Source: Coriaria nepalensis (taxonomy: Eukaryota > Streptophyta > Magnoliopsida > Cucurbitales > Coriariaceae). From it: a stretch of DNA of 64,000 nucleotides. Position numbers and translations under genes: made by a program. The first letter of the stretch is position 1, and each line of letters starts with the position of its first letter. The DNA lies in the NCBI GenBank assembly GCA_027186245.1, contig CP114497.1, forward strand, positions 1,309,501 to 1,373,500, given 5' to 3'. The notes under the pieces are model-generated. The model did not search any database and was not told the DNA's origin. It saw only the letters and a list, made by a program, of their open reading frames with translations. Below, in pieces: positions 12,527 to 24,539 of this stretch.

Positions 12527-14765
12527 TGTGACAACTTAGAAAAAAAAAATTAAGTTGAAAAGTCAATGAAGGTTAAATAATAATAAAAAAAAGTTTAGGA
12601 AGTCAAATCATAATTTTTTAAACTAAAACCCGTTTTGTTCTCTTGCTCCTGACAAGAACTAGAGAAGGAAAAAAAAAAGTTTCTTAGTCTCTCACCCTCC
12701 CTCTCTATTATCTCTACTTTTCCTTTTCTTTCTAAATCTATGGCAACTCCTTCAACATGTGATCTCATTTAGCTAAGTTATCCTCTTGGGTTAAGAGGAT
12801 TTGATCAATTCTTCTTATATTTTGAGGTACAAACCCTAATCTCTAAATTGCAATACTTTTCTTTTTGGCTTAAGTAAAAGTCATTATTGATATTATTATG
12901 GCTTAATAAAGTTAGGAAAATGATGGGTAATGGGTTGTTTAATTTATTTGAGGTAATTAGGATTATTGAAGGTGTTGGATAATACTTGATTAAGAAATGT
13001 CACAATGAAATAAATGGATGGAGATGATGATTTGAGTGTGAGTTTATTGAGTATTTGATGGGTATAGTAAATCTAAGATGTTGTTAGGTTAATGGTGGAA
13101 ATTAGATGTTGAGTTGGGTTTGAACAATCAAAATTTTATTTAAAGTGATAAGGTTTATGAAGAAATCATGTGGTAGGAATTGGCCTGGTTTATTGGAATC
13201 GGAAGATTTGAGAATTTATGAATATAATTGGTATAGGTTAAGTTGGTTTGAGTTTTATGGTAAACTTGATATTGGGGAAAAACATGAAGAAGATAATATT
13301 TGATATATAGATTATGGTGAAAATTGAGTTTAATTGGAATTAAGGTATACTACATGACGGAACTAAGTTGAAGGTGGGAATAATAAAAGAGTTTAAATAA
13401 ATGAATTTGGTATTTTAGGATTTATAATTTATTGTTTTTGAATTTAGGTACATCGACGATTATTCCATCTTAATTTTCGTGAGTTGGTTCTGTTCGTGAT
13501 CTTTTGGCGTATCCTACAGTGAGTAAATATTATATAGTTACGAAAAATAATTCAAATACTTCATGCATGATAAAATTGCTCATTGAATATAAGCGATTAT
13601 AATTGATTGTTCATCATATTAATGATTTTAGGAAAAACTTAGTTTTAAATATGGTTATTTGAAAATACATGCATTAGGCGGGACAAACATATAAGAAACT
13701 AAGTTTCATATTGATTTTAAAGTATATTCATGTTTCATGATATGTACATAAATTATTGGTAAATGCATAATTGTCTTAAATATAATGATCATGAATAAAT
13801 CATATGACTAATGAGTGTGTATATATACACATGGATTGATTATGATTAAATGCGTATTGTCTGATTGATTGACAAATTGTCATGATAACTGTAGCTATCA
13901 GTATTGTTAATAGTATTAGTGCACCTCGATCTGTTATATATATAACGTGTGTGAAGTGACGCATGTATATTATTATTATAACTGTATATGACAGAATAAT
14001 ATATAACTCTAACGACTTGTATTTGATGATGTGAATTGCTTGTGTGGTTATATTGTGATATTTTATTTACATTGAGTTGTCGATTTATTCTTGCATGTTC
14101 TTTGGCATAATTGGTATATAGAATTGTATATGTTTTTAATATGAATTTGTTATGGCTTATCATGTAGTTGATATGGTTGATATAGGTGATGAGATTTGAT
14201 ATGTGTATAATTGTTGATGACATTATATTGTTGGCTTAATTTTAGATTTCCTTAGTGTGAAGTTTATATATTATATTATAATTTTAATAATGATTTATTT
14301 CATGGTATTCTTACATGTTTAAATGAACTTGTCTTGAAAATATAACTACTTAATATTTATTCATTGAGTTACGACTCACCTATTTTTCGTTAATTTTTTT
14401 CTTTTTCTAAATAGTTGATTCTATTTAGTTTGGCATTCGGGATACCTCATTGAGAGTTGACATTTTCTTTTGTTGACTACTCCTTGTCAAATTGTTAGGA
14501 ACTTATTTTTATTCTTTTGTAGCCCACTTTTGAAGATTAAATAAGGTTCATGTGAACTAATAGGTTGCTTCGTCGAATATATTCAACTTGTACATGGATC
14601 TTAGTAATTAGTGGAAGATATTTCATATTATTTATTCTCGGTTTTTTATATATATATATATATGTATGTATTGCTAAGTTTACAAGGTTACACTCGGAGG
14701 CTTACGTGGCCAGAAGATTTAGCTATAGGGCCACGTGTCGAGCACATTAGGTTTATGTTGCGACA
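12527..14765. mobile_element. Solo LTR, 2,239 bp, chromovirus-like
   Basis: Begins TGTGACAAC and ends TTGCGACA (canonical TG..CA), flanked on both sides by GATTT (12522-12526 and 14766-14770). It interrupts the third ~325-bp tandem unit: removing it and one GATTT restores the unit. The late motif TTCATTGAGTTACGACTCAC resembles a motif I associate with Tekay/Del-type Ty3 LTRs; that assignment is inference. There is no internal gag or pol, so it most likely arose by LTR-LTR recombination. Open frames inside are chance. Confidence 0.7.
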
Positions 14766-15119
14766 GATTTAGATTTAGTATTTTTGTTTAATATTTAATT
14801 GTAATTGAAGGTTTTAATTCTAAGTTTAAGATTTAAATTCTAATTAAAAGTTTTAAGTTTATCTCACTGGTTCTAGAAGGAAATTATGATTTTGGACTAA
14901 ATATTTAGGCGGGAATATTTTTCTAATAATTTTGGATTAGTTACAGATATTATAAAATCAAAGAAAAAATATATCATAAAAATTAACTATTATATGTTTT
15001 CATAGAATCTAGAACACCTTACTCAGAGTTGTATAACCTGAGATAAAAATTTTTAAAGTTGATTGGTTTCGAACAAAGATTTCAGTCTAAATATCATGAT
15101 TATCCGAAACAAGTCAATT

Positions 15120-15800
15120 TCAATAATTTTTATTTCCGGTTATATAATTTTGATTGAACTATTTATGAACTCTATGAAAAGCTATAATAATATATTTTTT
15201 AAAATTTTATAATATATAAAATCAATCCAAAATTATTGAACAAATATTTTAGTATGAGTATCGTGATTCGGTTTGGAACTAGTAAAATTTAATATTTTTT
15301 TATTTCGAGTTATATAACTCCAATTGAGATATTCATGAACTCTATGAAAAAAATATAAGAGTCTATATCTATGATATATTTTTTTCTATGATTTTATAAC
15401 ATCTGGAATTAATCCAAAATTATTGGAAAAAAATTTCGATTTGAAATTAATCAATTTCAATAATTTTTATCTTGAGTTATATAACTCTGATTAAAGTGTT
15501 CATGAACTCTATGAAAAATTATAAAAGTCTATTTCTATATTATTAGTCCAAAAATTTTGGAAAAATTATTTCAGTTTGAATGTTCAATATGAAATTATAA
15601 TATCAGCCCGAAACTAGCTACTTTCAAGACTTTTATATCTCGTGTTATATAATTTTGATTGAGTTGACTTATTTTTAAATTTTATGAAAATATTTAAAAA
15701 TTTAATTTTATAATATATATATTATAATTTTATAATATTTAAAATTATATCAAAATTATAATCTAAAATCATAATTTTAATTTGGAATAAGATTTTGATC
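15120..15800. repeat. Tandem repeat, ~170-bp unit, about four copies
   Basis: The motif TATAACTCYRATTGAGATRTTCATGAACTCTATGAAAA or a variant recurs; the GAAC at its centre falls at 15167, 15337 and 15504, with a degenerate copy near 15677. Spacing is thus 167-173 bp. The same unit occurs once at about 11325-11500 and once inverted at about 14930-15060, as part of the foldback arms. Confidence 0.65.
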
Positions 15801-16416
15801 TGATTTTTTTTTCCTTTTTATTTAATTGATATTCTTTATTATATTCCATTAATAATCGTGTGAAAGTAATTCTCCTCTATTCTTCATTCTTGGTTATTTT
15901 CCGCGAAGTTAAATCTAGAGAAGCCGGATAAATAACAGTCGAGATAGATAAAGAAGAAAATATCAAAAAAGAAGTTAGTCGATTAAATCATTTACCTTTT
16001 TTTTTATTTATTTTAATTTTTTATAATTTATTTTATTAAGGTAAAATTATTTTAAAATACAAATAAAAAAAAGTCTGACACAAATTATTTTGAGATAGTA
16101 ATTTCACTAATCTCCACATTTCAGAGTGACATCTGGAATGGACGAGAAAAGGACCTCTCCAGAACAATCTAGCTCCCTCCTTCGTGCGTTGATCATCTTC
16201 GTTCCTGTACCAACAATGGCGTATTCTCACCATCTCTGGACCTTTCTTCTAAATTCCCTCTCACTATTATATATAGTTTCACCATCCTTTCTCAAATTCA
16301 TACGCAAATTACTGAAAAGAATCAACTCAAAAGCATAAAATTTTCGAGCTCTACTTAACAATCTTTCTCATCCTTTACAGTTTACGAGTGAAATCGCTTA
16401 GTTCAGGTCTACTTCA
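15801..16416 (+). promoter_or_regulatory. HSP70 promoter and 5' UTR
   Basis: A TATA box (TTATATATAG) lies at 16267-16276, about 140 bp before the ATG, leaving a leader of roughly 110 bp. Upstream, GAA/TTC half-sites are scattered (for example AGAACAATCT near 16159 and TTCTTCTAAATTC near 16244), but I see no perfect three-unit heat-shock element. Heat control is therefore likely from the gene type, not proven by this sequence. Confidence 0.5.
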
Positions 16417-18384
16417 ATGGCTCCAAAAACTGAAGGAAAGGCAATCGGTATCGATCTAGGCACCACGTACAGCTGTGTTGGTGTTTGGCAAAATGATCGA
16501 GTAGAGATCATAGCGAATGACCAAGGCAACAGGACCACTCCTTCTTACGTCGCGTTTACTGATACAGAGCGTCTGATTGGAGATGCAGCGAAGAATCAGG
16601 TCGCTATGAATCCTCACAACACCGTTTTTGATGCGAAGCGACTGATCGGCCGGAAGTTTTCCGATCCTTCTGTTCAGAGCGATATGAAACATTGGCCGTT
16701 CAAGGTGATTCCTGGTCCAGGTGACAAGCCGATGATTGTGGTTCAGTACAAAGGTGAAGAGAAGCAGTTCGCAGCCGAAGAGATTTCATCTATGGTGCTT
16801 GTCAAGATGAAGGAAATCGCAGAGGCTTATCTAGGTCAAACTGTCAGAGACGCGGTGATCACTGTCCCTGCCTATTTCAACGATTCTCAGAGGCAGGCAA
16901 CGAAGGATGCTGGAGCAATCTCAGGGCTTAACGTCATGAGAATAATCAACGAGCCAACTGCTGCTGCTATTGCGTATGGTCTGGACAAGAAAGCGTCCAG
17001 ATCTGGAGAGAAGAACGTACTTATTTTCGATCTTGGCGGTGGCACATTTGACGTTTCCCTGTTGACTATCGAGGAGGGGATTTTCGAGGTGAAAGCTACA
17101 GCTGGTGATACTCATCTCGGAGGTGAGGATTTTGATAACAGGCTTGTCAATCACTTTGTTCAAGAATTTAAGAGGAAACACAAGAAGGATATCAGTAGCA
17201 ATGCAAGAGCTCTCAGGCGTTTGAGGACTGCTTGTGAAAGGGCGAAGAGGACTCTGTCTTCGACCACACAGACCACGATCGAGATCGATTCCCTTTACGA
17301 AGGTATTGATTTTTACTCGACAATTACTCGAGCTAGGTTTGAAGAGTTGAATATGGATTTGTTCAGGAAGTGTATGGAGCCTGTGGAGAAATGTCTTCAG
17401 GACTCGAAGATTGATAAGGGTCAAGTTCATGAAATAGTTCTAGTTGGTGGATCGACTAGGATTCCGAAAGTTCAGCAGCTGTTGCAAGATTTCTTTAATG
17501 GAAAAGAACTCTGCAAAAGCATAAACCCTGATGAAGCTGTTGCTTATGGGGCAGCTGTACAGGCTGCAATTCTAAGTGGAGAGGGGAATGAAAAGGTGCA
17601 AGATCTACTTCTGCTTGACGTTACACCTCTCAGTCTTGGCATTGAGACTGCAGGTGGCGTTATGACTGTCTTGATTCCGAGAAACACAACAATTCCAACT
17701 AAGAAAGAGCAAGTATTCTCTACATATGCTGATAACCAGCCTGGTGTGTTGATTCAAGTGTATGAAGGTGAGAGGGCAAGGACTAAGGACAACAACCTTC
17801 TCGGAAAATTCGAGCTCTCTGGCATCCCACCTGCACCAAGGGGTGTCCCTCAGATCAATGTCTGCTTCGACATCGATTCTAATGGTATCCTGAATGTGTC
17901 TGCTGAGGATAAAACAGCTGGGGTGAAGAACAAAATTACCATTACGAATGATAAGGGGAGATTGAGCAAGGAAGAGATTGAGAGGTTGGTGCAAGAGGCT
18001 GAGAAGTACAAGGCCGAGGATGAGGAGGTGAAGAAGAAGGTGGATGCTAAGAACTCTCTTGAGAATTATTCCTTCAGTATGAGGAACACGATAAAGGATG
18101 AAAAGTTTGCTGGTAAATTAGATCCTGCGGACAAGCAGAAGATTGAGAAGGCAATTGATGAGACAGTTGAGTGGCTTGATAGAAACCAACTTGCAGAAGT
18201 GGAAGAGTTTGAAGACAAGTTGAAGGAATTGGAGGGATTGTGCAACCCCATAATTGCAAAGATGTATCAAGGTTCAGGTGGAGATGTGCCAATGGGTGGT
18301 GGAGCTCAGATGCCTAGTGGTGGGTATGGCAGGGCTTCATCAGGCGGCGCATCAGCTGGGCCCAAGATTGAAGAAGTCGACTGA
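16417..18384 (+). CDS. HSP70: Cytosolic heat shock protein 70, intronless
   Basis: An ATP-driven chaperone of the cytosol and nucleus that binds unfolded segments with J-protein and nucleotide-exchange partners. 655 residues in one open frame. Signatures: [15 protein letters not shown] (~11), [14 protein letters not shown] (~205) and [17 protein letters not shown] (~345), then the substrate-binding domain, helical lid, a Gly-rich [11 protein letters not shown] tail and terminal EEVD, the TPR-cochaperone docking motif of cytosolic members. Constitutive plant HSC70 genes carry an intron near codon 70; its absence points to a stress-inducible copy. The block SDPSVQSD and the gene's place near MRS2-1 match Arabidopsis HSP70-5 (At1g16030) as I remember it. 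Start is the first ATG after the leader. Confidence 0.97.
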   Translation: MAPKTEGKAIGIDLGTTYSCVGVWQNDRVEIIANDQGNRTTPSYVAFTDTERLIGDAAKNQVAMNPHNTVFDAKRLIGRKFSDPSVQSDMKHWPFKVIPGPGDKPMIVVQYKGEEKQFAAEEISSMVLVKMKEIAEAYLGQTVRDAVITVPAYFNDSQRQATKDAGAISGLNVMRIINEPTAAAIAYGLDKKASRSGEKNVLIFDLGGGTFDVSLLTIEEGIFEVKATAGDTHLGGEDFDNRLVNHFVQEFKRKHKKDISSNARALRRLRTACERAKRTLSSTTQTTIEIDSLYEGIDFYSTITRARFEELNMDLFRKCMEPVEKCLQDSKIDKGQVHEIVLVGGSTRIPKVQQLLQDFFNGKELCKSINPDEAVAYGAAVQAAILSGEGNEKVQDLLLLDVTPLSLGIETAGGVMTVLIPRNTTIPTKKEQVFSTYADNQPGVLIQVYEGERARTKDNNLLGKFELSGIPPAPRGVPQINVCFDIDSNGILNVSAEDKTAGVKNKITITNDKGRLSKEEIERLVQEAEKYKAEDEEVKKKVDAKNSLENYSFSMRNTIKDEKFAGKLDPADKQKIEKAIDETVEWLDRNQLAEVEEFEDKLKELEGLCNPIIAKMYQGSGGDVPMGGGAQMPSGGYGRASSGGASAGPKIEEVD

Positions 18385-19123
18385 GGCTTTAAAGGTTGCT
18401 TTTAAGAACGTTGTCCTGAGCGTAAGAATTGTGTTAAGTTTGTTTTCGGTCTGAGAGGTTATCAATAAGCTGGTAAGAGAGAGAAACAGATAAAAAGAGA
18501 GATACATATGTAAGGTTTTAAGTTATGAGTAATTAGTTGCTTGTGTAAATTTTTTCATAGTTAAACTACTGGCTTTTTTCATTCGCATTGGTTGATCTCT
18601 TTTCCAATTTTCACTTAAATGATTCAGTTTCTCCGGCTTCTGGAGTTGACTACATTGTATTTATTAATAAACGTGATAGGAAATCTTCGGTGATTTAATC
18701 TCGAGCATTTTCAATTTCAGGTGGCTTTCACTGGAGACAGGCCACTGCCTTGATGCTTGGTCTATACGTCAACGTGTGCTTCTCTGCATAACTTCCTTCC
18801 CCAGTTGTTTTAGGTATGCAATCTTTGCTGGTCATGAGATTGACTCTTCTGGAATCCAGCTCTTATTATGATAATTACGGCCTGAAATCTCCGTGGACAC
18901 AATATTGGATAAAGGCAATCTGATAATTGTCATGTTTGTATGGAAGTTCAAATTTCAATTTTTTTATTCTCTTCCTTGTAGGGTTTTAAAGAAGGTGGAG
19001 TGTCTTGTGCTGTTTTTTCAATGTATGTACGACAGTTTATAGTCATCATCAATCATAGATAGCCATAAATGAAAAGAAGAAAGCAATGGCATTTTTTAAT
19101 TTATGTTCAACAATTCGTAATCA
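18385..19123. other. Convergent 3' regions of HSP70 and the receptor kinase
   Basis: HSP70 3' UTR sequence occupies the first few hundred bases. No further gene is recognised. The last part, from about 19010, is duplicated downstream of the pseudogene copy near 25915. Confidence 0.5.
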
Positions 19124-22100
19124 TCAATCATCACCTAGAGTGGAGGAAGAGATTCCTAGAGAAGAAGCAAATGTTGCTGTAGTGTCTCCAGATAGATACC
19201 TCTTCAGTCGATCCAAGTCATCAGCAGCATCTAGCATTGTTGGCCGAGTGGAAGGTGTTTCTTGGGTACACAATATACCCATCTCAATCAACTCTCTGAT
19301 TGCAGCTTCCCACATTTTCTTCACCTCAGGTAACTGATCTTTTGAGGCTCTTAACAGAGAAGAGTCAACTACTTTCTCTACCCTTCCATGATAGTGACTC
19401 TTTACCCACCTGTGCAGGCTTAAACCACCAGAAAACATTTCATCTGTTGGCCTTTTTCTCGTCACCATCTCGAGCACTAGAATTCCAAAGCTGTAGACAT
19501 CTCCCTTTGTAGATGTGTTTGACCCAAAACCATACTCTGAAAAGTAAAGCGTACAATGTCTTGATACTAGTAGATGAAAGTAAAATAACTTTATTTAGTT
19601 TTGGCTTTTTTCAGATTTCTATTTGTTCGTGCAGAGACAACTCAAAGCACACACCTTACGCCAGATTTGGATCCCATATATATATAAATTGGGACCAAAT
19701 TTATTTGCATACATTGTTTAGTCAGTTTTGTATGAATTTAGTTATGCTGCACTTAGTTACTAACTGAATTCTGTTGGGTATGTTCTAAATAAATTCCTTT
19801 CGTCATATTTTCATATGCAGAAGAAGCAAGGAAGTTACCTGGTGCAATGTATCCAATAGATCCACATAACATATTGACTGTAGAGTTTCCCATGTTTTCA
19901 ACTGCTCCCCCAGTTGATATGACCAATCTTGCAATCCCAAAATCAGAAACCAAAGCTGTCATGTCATCATTGAGAAGAACGTTACTCGGTTTAAGATCGC
20001 AGTGTATGACTCTAACTGGTGAGTGATGATGCAGATAGGCCACCCCTTCAGCTATATCGCTGCAAATATTCACCCTTTGAGTGAGACTCAAATCTGAAGA
20101 ACCGGAACCCAAACCCGTCTGTGAATGTGGGTAGAGACGGCCTTCCAAGCTTCCATTTGCCATATAGGGAAGAACAAGAGCCTTAAAATCAGGTAAACTA
20201 CATGCTGTTATAATCCTTATCAGGTTTCTATGACGAATCCTCTTAAGAACCTGACATTCTCTATTAAAACTCTTTGTTGAATTTCCAGATTGCACGGGTA
20301 ATACTTTGATAGCTATGCTTGTGCCATCTGAAAGAACTCCTCTGTAAACACGTCCATAGCTGCCTGAACCGACTATTCTCTGCTCATCAAACCTTCCTGT
20401 GGCTTCGGACAATTCTCGGTATGTGATTCTTGGAAAGTTATGTATCAGTTCTGGTGATGTTGGTCTCTTTATTGCATCAGTCTGTTGTGAAGCGAGCATT
20501 ATTCTGAGACGATGAAAAGCTATCACACAACAAATTACCGAGAAGAACACGGATATGAATATGACTATAATGAATATAACCAAGAATATGCGTGACCTTA
20601 ACAAATTTCTCTTCCGAGAGCAGAAGTGCATTCCAGGAATTTTTCCACAAAGATGCTCATTGCCTAGAAATGATGAATTTGTGGTTAAATTGAAGATGCC
20701 ACCGCTAGGGATCACTCCTTTAAAGTCGTTGAATGAAAGATTTAGGTAGGTTAGAGTGTGGATTTTGTTGAGGGTTACCGGGATCATGCCGGAAAGATGG
20801 TTTCTTGAAACATCAAAAGATTCTAGATTCTTGAGATCACCTAAGGAATCTGGAAGATTCCCTTGGAGAACGTTGTGTGAGAAATTGATCCGTTGTACTG
20901 CATAGCAGCCTGATATCAGAGAAAAGATGCTTCCATTGAGATCGTTTGATGAAAGATCTATCTCTAGAACAAATTCCAGCTTGCTTAATTCAATCGGCAA
21001 GTTTCCCTGCAGATGATTATGTGAAAGGTTTATGGAAAAGCTTATCTCCTTTATTCCCAGTATCTCTGAAGGAATGGCCCCTGTCAAGTTATTGAATGAT
21101 AAGTCCAGCTGGCAAAGATCTGTGCAATGCCCAATTGCTGGAGGTATTGTTCCTGACAGGAGGTTGTTGTTGAGAAACAAATAATACAGTCTAGATGTAC
21201 TGCAAATAGTTGCTGGAATAGCACCATAGAATTTGTTGTGTGAAAGATCCAGCAATCCCAGATGAGGAAACTGGCCTATCTCTGCAGGAATTGTGGAAGT
21301 GTAAAGGTTATGTGACAACAAAAGCTGCTCCAATCTCAGTAACTGACTTAGCTCTCTTGGAATTGTTCCGTTAAGAAGATTGAAGGTCAAATTCAGCACT
21401 GTAATATTGACGAGGTTAGCTATGCTTTGAGGAATTGATCCAGAGATTTGATTTTCTTGCAGCAATATAAATTTCAGATCGACACTCCATTTGCCCATGG
21501 AATCCGAAAGTCTCCCGCCAAGCCCAATCTCCATGCCAGCTAGTTCAAGCTCCCTTAGAGAGGTGCAGTTTTCAAGAGCGGTGAAAAAAGGTTCAAGGTT
21601 GGTATTACCATCGTGACTTGTCATATTATTATATGACAAATGAAGATAGAGAATGGCAGACAAGTACTTTACAATTTTTGTAGGCAACTCACCAGACAGA
21701 TGGTTAAACTCCACATCTAAGTTTAGAAGGGTGGTGTTTACTAGAGAGAAAGGAAGTTGCCCTATAAATTGGTTATTGTACAAATTTAAGTTCCAAAGAT
21801 ATCGACAATTCCCAACCTCTTCTGGAATCCTGCCCGTAAATAAGTTGTTGGAAATGTCTAAATTCTTTAGCGATCCATTGGAGAAGATAGAAGGAGGAAC
21901 TTTACCATTTAATTTGTTTCCCATAAGAGCAAGTGTAGTGAGGTTGGATAGATTGGCAAAGGAATCTGGTATTGGACCCTTCAGATTGTTACCCTCAAGA
22001 GCAAGGTAACGCAGGTGTCTAAGGGATGAAAATTCAGAGGGAATAAACCCGGACAAGTGATTATTAGTAAGATTTAGGGATCTAAGACCAGTAAGATTTG

Positions 22101-22407
22101 AAATGGAAGGTGAAAGCATTCCAGCAAGCCCGCAATTGTAAAGATTTAGTCTTACTACACGGTGATGATATTTGCCACAAGCAACTCCTGTGTAACTGCA
22201 CACATCAGAAGTCTCATTCCAGTTAGCTAGCATGGAATTTGGATCGAGGATAATAGCCTTCTTGAAAGTTAATAGGGTGGCTGTATCTGTGAGCAAAGAC
22301 TTGTGGAGGTGTCTCTTTTGACCTATATTTGCGCCAGAAGATGTCGAGAGGAAATGATGAAGTAGAATGAGGAACATGGTTTGCTTGACAACCATGCTCA
22401 GAGACAT
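19124..22407 (-). CDS. LRR receptor-like Ser/Thr kinase (At2g24130 type, LRR-XII-like)
   Basis: A plasma-membrane receptor kinase expected to bind an extracellular ligand through its LRRs; ligand unknown. Two exons, 22407-19839 and 19536-19124, give 993 residues. Order: signal peptide (~1-25), LRR N-terminal cap ending in WNETSDVCSYTGVACG, about 20 LRRs with LxxLxLxxNxxSGxIP spacing, a CGKIPGMHFC cap, a transmembrane helix (~615-640) and the kinase. Kinase motifs: GSGSYGRVY, AIKVL, VIHCDLKPSN, SDFGIA. HCD in place of HRD makes it a non-RD kinase, typical of receptors with immune roles (established trend; role here is inference). The single intron falls in the APE region of the kinase, between IAP and EYG. 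A truncated second copy lies at 25.9-27.1 kb. Confidence 0.93.
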
Positions 22408-24300
22408 TGCATTTGTCTAGTAAAAGTTTTCTATCATGAGACGAGCTAGTCTTGTCATTTCTCTCTTCTAGATTGAATTCATTTTGCTTGATAAAAAGAT
22501 TAATCAAGTGGGGAAAAAGGTGGTTGAATGAGTGGGAATGTACGAAAGAAAAAAAAAAAAAAAAACTTTTGAGGCAATCATTTGCAATCGCGACTGGGAA
22601 GAAAATTAATTAAAAAAATAATGAAATTAATAGATCTTCTTCAGCTCTAGCCCCTACTGGTGCTATTACTAGGCTGAGTAGATTTGTACCCAAAACAGCG
22701 TTATCCGACATAGGAAATGGATAGGGGAACCTTTTTTTAATGCGTCATGCTTATGGAGCTTCACAAACCTCAGCAGATTATGGTATGTTCATTATTACAC
22801 TCTTGTTTGATTTTCTTATCTTTTGGTTGTGAAATGGAATGCAGAAAACACATGGTTGACATTTTTAAGTGAATATGATAGCACAAAGCGAATCCCAAAA
22901 GGAACAGTGAGCGAAGGGAGTCTTCCACTCATGTCACTTTAGGGTTATAGTTTCTTGAAATGTTTTTCTTATATTTCTGCTGCTAACTCCCTCTCAGTTC
23001 TAAGGTTTTATTTATTATTATTATTATTACTTTTAAACATTTTTCAATTACTAATTAGCTTTTAACATTATTTAAGAAAAAAAAGAAATGGAAAAAGAAA
23101 ACCTAGACACGGCTGATGGCCTTGACTTTCATAGTGTTGGTGGTAGAAGCACTATCACACATGATGATTGCTATCATGGTTTGTGTTTGATCCTCAAATG
23201 GGTACCTGAGCTTGTAGCTTCTAGATTTCTATTTATATATATTGCTATATTGTAGATTAGGGGGTAGGCATTGATAATTTTCAACGAGTAAAGCTAGTTG
23301 TTTTCTAGTCGAACTTTATATTTTGGCCAAAAAACACTTTTTTTAAACATAAGATTATATCATGGGATGATTAGGTAATTGCCTTTGGCTCTAACAAATT
23401 TTTGATTTTTACATTTCTTTGGATTTTTATTAATAAATTTACATCACCCGCTAGCTGTCTCTCTTCTGCCTTCTTTCTTCTTTCTTTCTTTCTTTCTTTC
23501 TCTTAACCCGAATTACCTTTATGTTTATTTGGGATGTATAAGAATTGTTATGTTTGAAGTCTAATTATACTGTTTTGGACTGAAATCTTAGACTAGAATC
23601 AAGATTTCGGTCAAAATATGTCAAGCTGAAATCTTGTATTTTGACCGAAATCTTGGTTTTTTTTTTTTTAATTACTTTAATGTTTAAGGCTATGTTTTAT
23701 ATGGTTTTAATTTAGTTTTAAGGTTTTCATTCTATCCATCTATCCATTAATGTTCTAAGGGTAATTTCTTAAGGTTTCAAACTTTAAACTTGTCAACTCT
23801 TAAGTTTAAGCTGGTATGTTTAAGGTGTTAAGTTTTAGATTTGAGGTTTATGTTCAAGGTTTAGGTATAAGTTTGAAATTTAGTTTTGAAGCGTAGGTTT
23901 TAAGTCTAAGTTTATGTTTGAAGTCTTAATTATAAGGTTTATGTTTATGTTTGAAGTCTAGGTTTAAGTTTAGTGTTTCAGTTTTAAGTTTTTAATTTTA
24001 AGGTTTAAGGTTTATGTTTATGTTAAAATTTTGGTTTAAAGGTTGAAAGTGTAAGAAGGAAAAAAAAGCATACCGTTCCGGACCGAAATCTTGATTCTGA
24101 ATTTTAAGGTTTAAGGTTTATGTTTATGTTAAAATTTAGGTTTAAAGGTTGGAAGTGTAAGAAGGAAAAAAAAAGAATATCGTTCCGGACCAAAATCTTG
24201 GACCAGAATCAAGATTTCGATCTAGATAGAATTTCGGTCCAAATAGGTATGACCGAAATCTTGAATTTTTTTTATTAATTAAATTTTAATGAAGAAATAA
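22408..24300. other. Receptor-kinase upstream region and AT-rich repeats
   Basis: The part 22740-23340 (promoter side of the kinase) has a diverged copy at 27426-28420. A (TTTC)n tract lies near 23473-23502. From about 23560, motifs of the CCGAAATCTTG type and TTTAAGGTTTATG-type low-complexity DNA dominate. No gene is seen. Confidence 0.5.
23995..24206. repeat. Two-copy tandem repeat, 106-bp unit
   Basis: ATTTTAAGGTTTAAGG starts at 23995 and again at 24101; both copies run through GTGTAAGAAGGAAAAAAAA and CGTTCCGGACC with few differences. It lies within a stretch bounded by two direct copies of an AGAATCAAGATTTCGGTC-like motif (about 23595 and 24200). Confidence 0.75.
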
Positions 24301-24539
24301 AGATATTATAGAAAAAGAAATAAACAATAAACAGAATAGTATGCATCATATGTCCCACACATGCCTATATAGGTCATATACATCTTACGTTTATGTATTT
24401 TAATCTTATCATCATTTATATTTCATAAGAACTCTACCATCATATGAAACTTTATACACTTAGTTGTGTAAATCCCACAACCTTCTCATTTCTTATTATG
24501 TGATTTTTTCATCATTTGTAAATTGAAAGGCCTCTCTTT

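Larger units (their letters stand above)
11235..15115. repeat. Large imperfect inverted repeat (foldback) with nested insertion
   Basis: The left arm, about 11235-11885, reappears in reverse complement on the right up to about 15115. Landmarks: the left has ATCATGATGTTTAAATGG then AACTCTGATTGAAATGTTC; the right, on the other strand, has ATCATGATATTTAGACTG then AACTCTGAGTAAGGTGTTC. Inner landmarks also pair (GAACTAGTGAAATAAGC with GAACCAGTGAGATAAAC; GGTGTCTTTTTGCATTA with GGTGTGTTTTTGCATTT). Subtracting the 2,239-bp LTR and one 5-bp duplication leaves about 1.64 kb. Arms are diverged and exact ends and target duplication are not defined. It could be a Foldback or Mutator-like element with long terminal repeats, or a local inverted duplication. 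No coding region is seen. Confidence 0.65.

Noticed and set aside
13846..14223. 125-residue minus-strand frame rich in Asn, Tyr and Ile
   Set aside because: It lies inside the solo LTR, has low-complexity composition and no domain; AT-rich chance frame.
16921..17430. 169-residue minus-strand frame opposite HSP70
   Set aside because: Antisense shadow of a strongly coding region; no independent features.
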